In this document: piece after piece, positions 17,901 to 23,972 of the stretch | Position numbering within the stretch: position 1 is the stretch's first letter | Layout of the letters: each line of letters begins with the position of its first letter | Source of the DNA: an uncultured Prevotellaceae bacterium | GTDB lineage: Bacteria; Bacteroidota; Bacteroidia; Bacteroidales; Bacteroidaceae | Direction of reading: 5' to 3' | Assembly: GCA_902776665.1 (NCBI GenBank) | Contig: CACYQZ010000022.1 | Location: 1-38,775 of the forward strand | DNA length: 38,775 nt | Position numbers and translations under genes: made by a program | Notes under the pieces: model-generated | What the model was told of the DNA's origin: nothing | What the model saw: the letters and a program-made list of their open reading frames with translations, nothing else | Databases searched by the model: none

Positions 17901-18236
17901 GGTGTAATGCGACTGTTCGATATCCTCTTTCAACAAACGCAGACACTCCTCTTTAACCTCCTCCTCTGCGCCGAAAAACAATTGCCCTTTCTGATTGGCC
18001 TTGGCAATGTATTTATCCACGTCAATTCCAATCAAAATTCGCACCTTGTCGATTCCATCGAGAAATGGACGCAAGGAAAAATAGCCCGATGCTCGAAGAA
18101 AGCCGACAACGGCATCAAGATTTTTGACTTGAGGATTATTATTTAAAATACCCTCAAACTCTTTCATCAAAGTGTTCCTATCCCTATTGGTAAAGAAATG
18201 AGAGGAGATAGGTATGTCCTGTTTAATCTGAGCCAT
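14901..18236 (-). CDS. Helicase with N-terminal phospholipase-D-like nuclease domain
   Basis: The 1111-residue product carries a PLD-type nuclease half-site (His142-x-Lys144, then GSSNLS at 164-169 and a conserved Asn after it). A SNF2/SF2 helicase core follows: Walker A DVVGLGKT with Lys296, DEAH at 374-377, ISATPMNN as motif III and QRIGRVNRIG as motif VI. The C-terminus is charged and coiled-coil-like. PLD nucleases usually work as dimers, joining two HxK sites. With the methylase it looks like an ATP-dependent restriction-modification pair, the helicase-nuclease being the likely cutting subunit. I chose the ATG at 18236; a TTG at 18257 would add seven residues. It follows a long structured leader. 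Confidence 0.9.
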   Translation of the reverse strand: MAQIKQDIPISSHFFTNRDRNTLMKEFEGILNNNPQVKNLDAVVGFLRASGYFSLRPFLDGIDKVRILIGIDVDKYIAKANQKGQLFFGAEEEVKEECLRLLKEDIEQSHYTQQVENGMLQMVKDLMDGKLELRAHPSKKIHAKIYILYPDNYNQHCFGAAITGSSNLSGNGLGIGDDKQYEFNVKLTQYDDVAFAKHEFEQLWEEAKNVPINADDYQATLDKTYLKGDVTPYELYIKMLMEYFSDRVLAIDQADPFDMPDGYSKYDYQADAVIEGYQKLIRYDGFFLADVVGLGKTVIATMIAKKFLIENGPEHTKILVVYPPAVEQNWKTTFKDFAIDKYTRFVSNGSLGKVLDEDNYDYWNADEYDLVLVDEAHKFRNHTTGAFNQLQEICKMPRLETGYIPGYKKKVMLISATPMNNTPADIYYQILMFQDPRHCTIDGVPNLTSFFSPLVVEFRKFRKQENFDLKEFKKLAEKVRDRVIKPLTVRRTRTDIENIARYHKDKTGFPKVDKPIKKEYELNDHLANLFEKAIHVLDKKLTYARYQAIAYLKPEASNGLYDNAELISRSLAGIRKNGLVKRLESSFYAFKISVDNFRQANENMITMWENDKIFIAPDMDINLLYAQGYTDDEIEEKLNEKAEVNPKNAVFKRDDFNPEYIEMLRQDQKLLDEMWLEWEYIDDDDDSKFAKFEDLLKHELFKKDRNPEGKVVVFSESVDTVEYLQRRINRTDVLVISSHNRSQLFKTIRNNFDANWKEKKNDYNIILTTDVLAEGVNLHRSNIIINYDTPWNSTRLMQRIGRVNRIGSTAGIIYNYVFYPSRQGNKEIKLNQIALSKIQTFHTTFGEDNQIYSTEEIIDRDLDKLFKESIKREQEDRNLELPFYEELRALYQQNRKEYKRIERLSLRSRTGREPRELEGVTLSGDSLVFLKTNFRKLFYLVNDQQTRELSVLDALNYFKAKPEEKAVPRLDQHHEHVDKALKEFNKTKEQELHEEESNQNQRSNLGAQVTTAVSLLNSMLPHIDDGDTRLKIIQLKELAERGTITYIAKRLQRIQKDLQRQGGSKAKLTFEDALKQVLEMANKYNTYYRESQHAEEESAAVIILSESFQNN

Positions 18237-18541
18237 ACGATAGTTTTTTATGAGCAATCAGACTATATCTTCAGGCTGGCTTACAGGTAATACCAAGAGA
18301 CCTCAGGAAACAAAAGAAGCGCAAGTCATGGCTTTCTCTTGAATCGTGAGGTCGTAGGAATACCTGTAGTATTAAGATACAAGTCATGCCCGCGCTATCG
18401 CACGGGCATCGGCTGACTTGTTCAAAAAACTACAATCGTTGAAATTTCCTACGTTTCACGATTCTCTGAACAAATAGCTGATGCTATTTTAATACCCTCG
18501 ATGTCCCACTGGCGGAATTCCGAAGAGAGCCGCCAAGTGTT
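18237..18541 (-). ncRNA. Structured leader RNA (or small RNA) upstream of the PLD-helicase, unassigned
   Basis: On the minus strand, a first hairpin (18507-18515 with 18530-18539) starts right at the expected transcription start. Next come a hairpin 18472-18478/18483-18489 and a long stem (18341-18349/18456-18464 and 18353-18360/18446-18453). That stem encloses 18365-18370/18429-18434 and a strong hairpin (18380-18392 with 18403-18420). A 7-bp stem pairs CAAGAGA with TCTCTTG nearer the gene. Two strands have alternative partners (see findings). There is no terminator before the helicase ATG, so a 5' leader of about 300 nt is the simplest reading. It matches no RNA class I can name. Confidence 0.65.
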
Positions 18542-18547
18542 CATTTG

Positions 18548-18555
18548 CAAAGGTA
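18548..18555 (-). promoter_or_regulatory. -7 box of the structured leader RNA
   Basis: TACCTTTG on the minus strand, 7 to 10 bases before the first hairpin of the leader. The -33 element is weak. Confidence 0.65.
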
Positions 18556-18593
18556 CAAACTTTTTCGGATAATAGAAAATAATATCGAAAAAA

Positions 18594-18626
18594 AATAAAA
18601 AAACGACATCGAATTGATGTCGTTTT
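18594..18626 (-). terminator. Terminator of the tRNA operon
   Basis: A stem of ten or more pairs (AAACGACATC with GATGTCGTTT, loop GAATT at 18611-18615) has a T-run on the minus strand after it. It lies 10 bases beyond the tRNA-Glu 3' end. Confidence 0.85.
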
Positions 18627-18636
18627 CTTTTCTTCG

Positions 18637-18708
18637 TAGTCGGTAAGGGAATCGAACCCTTATGCCAAGATTGAGAATCTTGTATCCTAACCGTTAGATG
18701 AACCGACC
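18637..18708 (-). tRNA. tRNA-Glu(CTC)
   Basis: A 72-nt cloverleaf on the minus strand: acceptor GGTCGGT pairs with ACCGACT (terminal G-T), the T arm has GGTTCGATTCC, and the anticodon stem is CAAGA/TCTTG. The loop TTCTCAA carries anticodon CTC (18673-18675). It reads GAG codons. CCA is not encoded. It follows tRNA-Ser on the same strand, 46 bases away, and is closed by the terminator at 18594-18626. Confidence 0.93.
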
Positions 18709-18754
18709 ATTTCAAAGACTTGCACCCGGAACTGCTTTTCTCACCGCAGGGCTG

Positions 18755-18841
18755 CGGAAGCTGGGGGATTCGAACCCCCGGTACGGTAACCCGCACGGCA
18801 GTTTAGCAAACTGCTGGTTTCAGCCACTCACCCAAACTTCC
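18755..18841 (-). tRNA. tRNA-Ser(GCT)
   Basis: An 87-nt class II tRNA on the minus strand: acceptor GGAAGTT with AGCTTCC, T arm GGGTTCGAATCCC region, a long variable arm, and anticodon loop TTTGCTAA giving GCT (18805-18807), which reads AGC and AGU. It is the first gene of the two-tRNA unit; a consensus promoter lies at 18924-18955. Confidence 0.93.
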
Positions 18842-18923
18842 TTTCACGAGTTGAACTTCGTTCACACGCCCGTTTACCGGTTGGTTCTGAATTAACCAGA
18901 GCATTGTTTCTCAAATGCGTGTG

Positions 18924-18955
18924 CAAAGGTACGACTTTTTTTTGTAAGCACCAAA
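18924..18955 (-). promoter_or_regulatory. Promoter of the tRNA-Ser/tRNA-Glu unit
   Basis: TTTG (18952-18955), 20 bases, TACCTTTG (18924-18931) on the minus strand, about 83 bases before tRNA-Ser. The intervening leader contains a GGTT/AACC hairpin. Confidence 0.85.
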
Positions 18956-18987
18956 TTTTTTTGTATTTTTTTTCCAAAAATTTTGCT

Positions 18988-19467
18988 TTAATGCATATTT
19001 TCGTGGACGAACGACAGCGGCATGAGGTCTCTGATGCTGCTGATGCAGAGGGTGCCACGGGTGCCGTAGAGCAGGATGCGCACGGGCTGTTGGTAGCGGT
19101 CTTCGATTTCGAGGACAACCTGCCGACATCCTCCGCAGGGCGAAACAGGGTCTTTCATCAGTCCATTGGGATTGCGGGCGGCGATGGCGAGCGTGGTGAT
19201 AGCTTGGTCGGGACGGTTCGACTGCGCAGCGAAGATGGCGGCTCGCTCGGCACACAGTCCCGACGGGAAAGCGGCATTCTCCTGATTGGCACCGATGAAA
19301 ACCGTGCCGTCGTCGAGGCGCACTGCTGCACCAACGTTGAAATTGCTGTAGCGGGCGTAGGAATTGGCCAACGCACCGATGGCTTCCTTCACCAGTTCTT
19401 GGTCTTCCGCCGACAGTTCTTCCATCTGGCAGAACTGCATATTGATTTCAATCTTGATATTTTCCAT
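18988..19467 (-). CDS. cdd: Cytidine deaminase
   Basis: This enzyme deaminates cytidine and deoxycytidine to uridine forms in pyrimidine salvage. The 159-residue product has the zinc site of the small tetrameric class: CAER with Cys72 and the proton-shuttling Glu74, and PCGGC with Cys111 and Cys114. The substrate-binding stretch (FNVGAAV, then GANQENA) is intact. The ATG at 19467 fits the family, with a short extra N-terminus (MENIKIEINMQF). It lies downstream of the beta-helix lipoprotein gene on the same strand, and the space between them is filled by a heptamer array that ends 11 bases before this start. No promoter consensus is evident there, so co-transcription is likely. Confidence 0.95.
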   Translation of the reverse strand: MENIKIEINMQFCQMEELSAEDQELVKEAIGALANSYARYSNFNVGAAVRLDDGTVFIGANQENAAFPSGLCAERAAIFAAQSNRPDQAITTLAIAARNPNGLMKDPVSPCGGCRQVVLEIEDRYQQPVRILLYGTRGTLCISSIRDLMPLSFVHENMH

Positions 19468-19478
19468 TCTGTTTTTTC

Positions 19479-19555
19479 AATTAAGAATTAAAAATTTAGA
19501 ATTAAGAATTATGATTACTCATTACTCGTTACTCCTTCCTCGTTACTCGTTCTTC
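19479..19555. repeat. Long heptamer tandem array (11 units) with drifting unit sequence
   Basis: Eleven consecutive 7-base units with no slip. Five are of AATTAAG type (19479-19513), then six of ATTACTC/GTTACTC type (19514-19555). It covers the stop codon and last codons of the beta-helix lipoprotein gene (stop 19543-19545) and ends 11 bases before the cdd start, so it fills the whole intergenic space. Confidence 0.9.
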
Positions 19556-21000
19556 GAGCCAAAAAACTCAAACGCTCCGATGTCGGGCTTTTCATCGCGC
19601 CGGCGACCTTGTCGGTCGTTTTCGGGCGAAGTCGCGGGGTCGGCCTTGCCGATGGCAGTGCTGAGGCTGTCGAGTCGGAAGTCGTAGCGCAGGTTTTTCG
19701 TGTCGATATTCACGAAGTGCTTCCTGCCGTAAATCGCCGACGTGTCTTCATCGTTTTCAAAGACGACCTTTTTGAAAATATTCACCGTATCGACGTAGTT
19801 GATGTTGGTCGTATCGCGGATGATACAATGCGAGAAAGCATAGTTGAAAACGGCCTCGTCGCGCCCTTGTTCACCCATCATTTCCACCTCGGAATAGCCT
19901 GTCACAAGGGAATTTTCGCAGACGAATTGCTGTAGGTCGAAATTCGTCGAGAGGAAACGCAACGCCACACCGCGAAGGGCATCGAAGGGATAGAACTGCG
20001 CCAACGTGCAGGCGTTCACCTCCGCCCAACCGCCATCGACACAGAGGCAGTCGCGCAACGTGTTCGTAATCTGGCTGTTGATGAGGTGAATACGGCTGTT
20101 CACCGAACGCAGACCATAGCCTTGGCAGTTGTGAATTGTGGAACTGTGAAGCGTCAGTTTCAGGCGCGACACGTCGGACGAATCGGCCACGATGCCGTCG
20201 AAAGTGCTGTGAATATCGGCGAATTGCAGCCAATTGTCGTAGGAAGTTTCGTGGAATCGGATGCCTCGCCACTGTCCGCTCACGCCGTCGTAAGGCAAAT
20301 AGTCGAACATTCGGTCGATGCGGTCGCCACGCAAAACCACGTTTTCATCGGCATTTCCGAGGATGTTCAGTCGCCCGAATACGTCGATGCCCGCGTCGGC
20401 GTGGAAATAGAGCTTCGTGCCGGCGGCAATCGTCAGCGTGGCTCCTTCATCGACGGTGATGCCTCCATATATAATAATAGGTGTAGCACCCGACGACAGA
20501 ACTGAGTCGCGACTGATTTTGACGTCGCGAAGCAGTTGCGCATCCCACGAATAGACGTTCAGATTGACTTTTTGGACAACACCGCTTTCAAGCGTGAAAA
20601 TCAGGTTGTCATCGACGAGATTCGGCTTTCCGGCGTGGTTGTAGGGCGTTGTAACCTCGACAAACACGCGCAGGCTGTCCTTGTCGCGCAACTCGACTTG
20701 GTTGGTTTGGTAGCCGCTCGACGCTCCGAGGTAAGTGCCATCGACATTCACGCGAAAACCCGACTGATTGCCGCGTTCCAAGCGAATGTTCGTGCAGCGG
20801 ATTCCCTCGCCCGAACGGTTATAGACCCACATATCGCGACGCGGCGACGGCACATTGCTGAACACCGTGTCGAGGCGCACAGTGTCGGTTGAGAAGGTCA
20901 GCAGGCGCGAGGTCGATGTCGTGAAACTATCGTCGTCGCTGCAGGCTGCCAGCAAGAGCAACGCGGCAAGGGCGGTGAATATGAGATTTCGGTATTTCAT
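19543..21000 (-). CDS. Lipoprotein with right-handed parallel beta-helix fold
   Basis: The 485-residue product has a lipoprotein signal peptide (MKYRNLIF, hydrophobic core, lipobox LLAAC, then SDDD), so it should be lipid-anchored; acidic residues after the cysteine fit surface export signals in Bacteroidota. The central part (about 170-400) has repeated short strands with Asn/Ser turns, as in parallel beta-helix proteins (TIAAGTKLYFHADAGIDVFGR, SRIHLINSQITNT). The C-terminus ends PDIGAFEFFG, typical of the choice-of-anchor-Q group. No catalytic residues can be named; binding or cleaving of a polysaccharide would fit the fold. The start is the ATG at 21000 (a GTG precedes it). The last codons lie in a heptamer array. 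Confidence 0.85.
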   Translation of the reverse strand: MKYRNLIFTALAALLLLAACSDDDSFTTSTSRLLTFSTDTVRLDTVFSNVPSPRRDMWVYNRSGEGIRCTNIRLERGNQSGFRVNVDGTYLGASSGYQTNQVELRDKDSLRVFVEVTTPYNHAGKPNLVDDNLIFTLESGVVQKVNLNVYSWDAQLLRDVKISRDSVLSSGATPIIIYGGITVDEGATLTIAAGTKLYFHADAGIDVFGRLNILGNADENVVLRGDRIDRMFDYLPYDGVSGQWRGIRFHETSYDNWLQFADIHSTFDGIVADSSDVSRLKLTLHSSTIHNCQGYGLRSVNSRIHLINSQITNTLRDCLCVDGGWAEVNACTLAQFYPFDALRGVALRFLSTNFDLQQFVCENSLVTGYSEVEMMGEQGRDEAVFNYAFSHCIIRDTTNINYVDTVNIFKKVVFENDEDTSAIYGRKHFVNIDTKNLRYDFRLDSLSTAIGKADPATSPENDRQGRRRDEKPDIGAFEFFGSKNE

Positions 21001-21028
21001 CACCTATGATAACGCGAAATGCGCCGAT

Positions 21029-21568
21029 TTATTGTAAAAGCTCCGTCAGAGCCTTGCCGCCGTCGAGCGACGGGCAGAAGTCGGTGAGCACGCGGAACTT
21101 CTCGCGACCGAACTCGTCGAAGCAGTCGATGAGCGTCTGGCGCACGCAGATGTCACCCGCAATGCCGCACACGTCGATTTGCTCGATGCTCTTCTTCTTG
21201 AACAGCCGTTGCAGCACCTTTCGGCTCTTGTCGTTGCCCATAATCGAGTATTCCTCGCGGTCGGTCAGCGTGCCTTTCGTCAGAATGAGCACGTCGCCCT
21301 TCGTGGCATACAACGCATCGAAAAGGGGTTGGAAAATACTCGCGCCGTGGGTGAATTGGACGCAGTGGACAGGCCACGTGCCGCCATTTTCCGCAAACGA
21401 ACAATGCGAGCGCGGATGCCAGTCCGCGGTGGCGATTTTCAGGTCGTAGTCGCCGTCGTGTTGGCGAACGAAATCGGCCAGCGCGTTCATACGCTCCTCG
21501 GCACCGCCGACGGGCAGCGAACCGTTGATGAAGTCGTATTGCGCATCAACAATCAACAGGATTTTCAT
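21029..21568 (-). CDS. pncA: Nicotinamidase (isochorismatase family)
   Basis: PncA hydrolyses nicotinamide to nicotinate and ammonia in NAD+ salvage. The 179-residue product shows the catalytic triad Asp8 (VDAQYDF), Lys98 (LTKGT) and Cys141 (GDICV). The metal-binding set Asp49, His51 and His55 is in TADWHPRSH. The ATG at 21568 starts the conserved MKILLIVDAQ; an earlier in-frame start would overlap ridA. It follows ridA with 5 bases between, so the two form an operon. The downstream neighbour is the lipoprotein gene, 28 bases away, possibly read through. Confidence 0.93.
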   Translation of the reverse strand: MKILLIVDAQYDFINGSLPVGGAEERMNALADFVRQHDGDYDLKIATADWHPRSHCSFAENGGTWPVHCVQFTHGASIFQPLFDALYATKGDVLILTKGTLTDREEYSIMGNDKSRKVLQRLFKKKSIEQIDVCGIAGDICVRQTLIDCFDEFGREKFRVLTDFCPSLDGGKALTELLQ

Positions 21569-21573
21569 ATTCT

Positions 21574-21951
21574 TCACGGTCTTGCGGCGATACATTCAAT
21601 TTCCACCAAAGCGCCTTTCGGAAGCGTCTTCACGGCAACTGCCGAACGAGCAGGGAATGGTTCGCTAAAGAAACTCGAATAGACCTCGTTCATCGCTGCG
21701 AAATCGTCCATCGAAGCCAGAAAAACGGTCGTTTTCACCACGTTTTGCAATTCCAGACCTGCCTCGCGCAAAATTGCCTGAGCATTCAAAAGCGATTGGC
21801 GCGTCTGTTCCTTCACGCCGCCTTCGGGAAACTGCCCCGTCGAGGGGTCGATGGGCAACTGACCGCTTGCAAACACGAAACCGTTGGCCTCCACAGCCTG
21901 GCTGTAGGGTCCGATGGCAGCCGGAGCCGCCGTTGTACTGATTGTTTTCAT
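21574..21951 (-). CDS. ridA: RidA family enamine/imine deaminase
   Basis: RidA proteins are small trimeric cytosolic enzymes that destroy reactive 2-aminoacrylate and related enamines made by PLP enzymes. The 125-residue product keeps the family signature near its C-terminus (Arg102 in PARSAVAVKTLPKGALVEIE, with Glu119) and the GPYSQAV and FASGQLPIDP stretches. I chose the ATG at 21951 because it begins the conserved fold and lies just inside a consensus promoter at 21981-22012. The longer open frame starts upstream of that promoter. It is the first gene of ridA-pncA. Confidence 0.94.
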   Translation of the reverse strand: MKTISTTAAPAAIGPYSQAVEANGFVFASGQLPIDPSTGQFPEGGVKEQTRQSLLNAQAILREAGLELQNVVKTTVFLASMDDFAAMNEVYSSFFSEPFPARSAVAVKTLPKGALVEIECIAARP

Positions 21952-21980
21952 TTGATTCAAAAGTTTTGATTTCCGAATTG

Positions 21981-22012
21981 CAAATGTAGTCAGAATTTGA
22001 CGAAATCGCAAA
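21981..22012 (-). promoter_or_regulatory. Promoter of ridA-pncA
   Basis: TTTG (22009-22012), 20 bases, TACATTTG (21981-21988) on the minus strand, about 30 bases before the ridA ATG. Confidence 0.85.
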
Positions 22013-22027
22013 TATTATCGGCGTTTT

Positions 22028-22061
22028 TTTGATTTTTTCTTGGAAATTTATCGTAACTTTG
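22028..22061 (+). promoter_or_regulatory. Promoter of the NlpC/P60-like lipoprotein gene, near-leaderless
   Basis: TTTG (22028-22031), 22 bases, TAACTTTG (22054-22061). The -7 box ends only 6 bases before the ATG at 22068, so the transcript would have almost no leader. Confidence 0.6.
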
Positions 22062-22067
22062 CAATCG

Positions 22068-22646
22068 ATGAACAACAAAACCCTTCGAACACTGCTTCTG
22101 AGCGGCCTTTTTGCGCTCGTGGGCTGTCGGTCGTCGCTTCGACCTGCCGACCTGCTTTTCCACGTGTCGGAAGTCGAAAATGCCATTACCGCCGTCACGC
22201 CTGCGATGATTGACCACGTGGCGATTATCGTTTCACGCGACAGCGTCATCGAGGCCGTCGGAAAGGGCGTTGTCACCACCCCACTCGACTCGCTTCGGGC
22301 GCAGAAAGGGCATTATCTCGTGGGTCGTGTGCGCCGTGCCGACCGACGGAAAAGCCTCGAAAATGCGCGACTTTACCTCGGACGGAACTACGACTGGCTC
22401 TACCTGCCCGACAACGACGCGATTTATTGTTCGGAACTTGTTTTGTTGTCCTTTGTCGATGGCCGCGGACAACCGATTTTCAAATCTGTTCCGATGACTT
22501 TCCGCGACTCCACCGGCCAAATTCCAAGCCATTGGCTGGAACTCTACGAACGCAACGGAATCGCTGTGCCTGAAGGCGAAGCAGGCTCGAATCCTGCGGA
22601 ACTTTCGCAGCGGAAAATCGTTAAAATTCTTGGGAAGTTGCCGTAA
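22068..22646 (+). CDS. YiiX/YebB-like NlpC/P60 cysteine hydrolase, lipoprotein
   Basis: The 192-residue product has a lipoprotein signal (lipobox LVGC, Cys20). A permuted NlpC/P60 papain-like fold follows: His50 in DHVAIIV comes first and the catalytic Cys121 in YCSELV later, with GVVTTPLDSLRA and GRNYDWLY between. This order is that of the YiiX/YebB group, which is thought to cleave amide or ester bonds in envelope peptides or lipids; the substrate here is unknown. The ATG at 22068 is favoured by the signal peptide and the promoter; the frame is open back to 22029. It is divergent from ridA and converges on hutI. Confidence 0.85.
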   Translation: MNNKTLRTLLLSGLFALVGCRSSLRPADLLFHVSEVENAITAVTPAMIDHVAIIVSRDSVIEAVGKGVVTTPLDSLRAQKGHYLVGRVRRADRRKSLENARLYLGRNYDWLYLPDNDAIYCSELVLLSFVDGRGQPIFKSVPMTFRDSTGQIPSHWLELYERNGIAVPEGEAGSNPAELSQRKIVKILGKLP

Positions 22647-22668
22647 CTAATGATTTTACCTATTCCCT

Positions 22669-23922
22669 TTATTGATTAAATGATTGTTCTTCTCCCCGAA
22701 GGAAAACCCTGCGAATCACGGGCGTCGTGTAGGCGTAGGGAAGGAAATCGACTGACGAGAGCGGTTCGGTGATGAAGAAATTGGCGACATTTCCGCGTCG
22801 GATACTGCCATATTCGCCGCTCAAACCCATCGCCGCCGCACTGTTCACCGTCGCCGCATTGATGGCCTCAGCAGGCAACAGCCTCATCTTGATACACGCA
22901 AGCGACACGACAAATTTCATATCGCCCGACGGCGTGGAACCCGGGTTGTAGTCAGAAGCAACGGCCAACGGCAGACCTGCCTCGATGATTTTTCGACCGG
23001 GCGCAAACGGCATATTCAAGAAGAACGAAGTGCCCGGAAGGGCTGTGGAAATCGTCATCGAAGGCAAAGCCGACTGTGAACTGAAAATGTCAATGTCGCG
23101 GTCGGTCATACTCTCGAGGTGATCGACGCTGAGGGCACCGTTGGCGACCGCCACCTCTACTCCACCCGAATCGGCGAGTTCCTGACCGTGAATTTTTCCG
23201 CGAAGGTCGTATTTCAGACCAGTTTTCAGGATTCGGTCGGTTTCGTCGGGCGTGAAAAAGCCTTCGTCGCAAAACACATCGACGAAGTCGGCCAAGCCCT
23301 CGCGAGCGACTTCGGGCAGCATCTCATTGACAATCAAATCGACGTATTCGGCCTGCCTTCCGGCATATTCGCGACCAACGGCGTGAGCACCGAGAAACGT
23401 TGCCACGACCTTCAGCGGTGCGGTTTGCTTGATACGCCGAATGACGCGCAGCATTTTCAGTTCGTCGGCGGTGTTGAGGCCGTAGCCGCTCTTGATTTCG
23501 ACGGCTCCGGTGCCTTTTTTGACGATTTCGCGGACGCGCCGCATCGCTTGCTCGTAGAGTTCGTCTTCGGATAGTTCGTGCAGTCGGTCGGCAGAATTAA
23601 GGATTCCACCGCCCCGACGCGCAATTTCGGCGTAACTCAAACCGCGAATCTTATCGACAAACTCGCCCTCGCGACTGCCTGCATAGACAATATGCGTGTG
23701 GCTGTCGCAGAACGACGGAAACACGTATCCACCCTCGGCATCGACCACTTCACCATCGGTCGAAGGCATCGAATCCATCTCTCCAAATGCCTCGATTCGT
23801 CCGTCATCGACGAGCATCCAAGCATCGTCAATCGTTTGCAACTCGGCCATTTCCTGACCTGCCAAAAACAATTTTTCATCGTCGCGCACACCGACGAGTT
23901 TCCCGATATTTTTAATCAGCAT
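22669..23922 (-). CDS. hutI: Imidazolonepropionase
   Basis: This amidohydrolase opens the ring of imidazolone-propionate to give formimidoylglutamate, the third step of histidine degradation. The 417-residue product has the metal-binding motif DSHTH (His75, His77), then EIKSGYGLN, FLGAHAVGREY, DVFCDEGFF, and SVDHLESM with a further metal or catalytic His. A typical C-terminus follows (GNVANFFITEP). It lies downstream of hutH on the same strand with a 37-base gap largely filled by a heptamer array. The partner genes hutU and ftcD are 16.8 kb away on the same strand. The ATG at 23922 matches the usual start. Confidence 0.96.
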   Translation of the reverse strand: MLIKNIGKLVGVRDDEKLFLAGQEMAELQTIDDAWMLVDDGRIEAFGEMDSMPSTDGEVVDAEGGYVFPSFCDSHTHIVYAGSREGEFVDKIRGLSYAEIARRGGGILNSADRLHELSEDELYEQAMRRVREIVKKGTGAVEIKSGYGLNTADELKMLRVIRRIKQTAPLKVVATFLGAHAVGREYAGRQAEYVDLIVNEMLPEVAREGLADFVDVFCDEGFFTPDETDRILKTGLKYDLRGKIHGQELADSGGVEVAVANGALSVDHLESMTDRDIDIFSSQSALPSMTISTALPGTSFFLNMPFAPGRKIIEAGLPLAVASDYNPGSTPSGDMKFVVSLACIKMRLLPAEAINAATVNSAAAMGLSGEYGSIRRGNVANFFITEPLSSVDFLPYAYTTPVIRRVFLRGEEQSFNQ

Positions 23923-23937
23923 TTTTTATCAAATTAA

Positions 23938-23972
23938 ATATCACTTCACATTTCACACTTCACACTTCACGC
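23938..23972. repeat. Heptamer tandem array across the hutH stop codon
   Basis: Five units on the plus strand: ATATCAC, TTCACAT, TTCACAC twice, TTCACGC. The hutH stop (23960-23962) lies within it, and it fills most of the hutI-hutH spacer. Confidence 0.85.

Noticed and set aside
11857-18236. DISARM or BREX locus.
   Set aside because: Helicase and methylase are present, but there is no DUF1998, PglZ, BrxC or second helicase gene.
18255-18280. The stretch AAGATATAGTCTG on the minus strand looks like the 3' strand of P7 of a group I intron.
   Set aside because: No CAGACTA-like 5' partner, P3/P4 core or split host gene could be found; the region lies between genes.
18237-18541. Known riboswitch or housekeeping RNA (cobalamin, TPP, SAM, tmRNA, RNase P, 6S).
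   Set aside because: None of the conserved boxes of these classes that I know is present in order, so I left it unassigned.
18449-18796. Minus-strand open frame of 115 codons over the tRNA-Glu gene.
   Set aside because: It runs through a tRNA, a terminator and a structured RNA and has no protein-like features.
18842-18923. A third tRNA upstream of tRNA-Ser.
   Set aside because: It has a small hairpin and a partial stem but no T-arm or anticodon arm; it is the leader of the tRNA unit.
19479-19555. CRISPR-like repeat array.
   Set aside because: Units are 7 bases with no spacers, and no cas genes are in the window.
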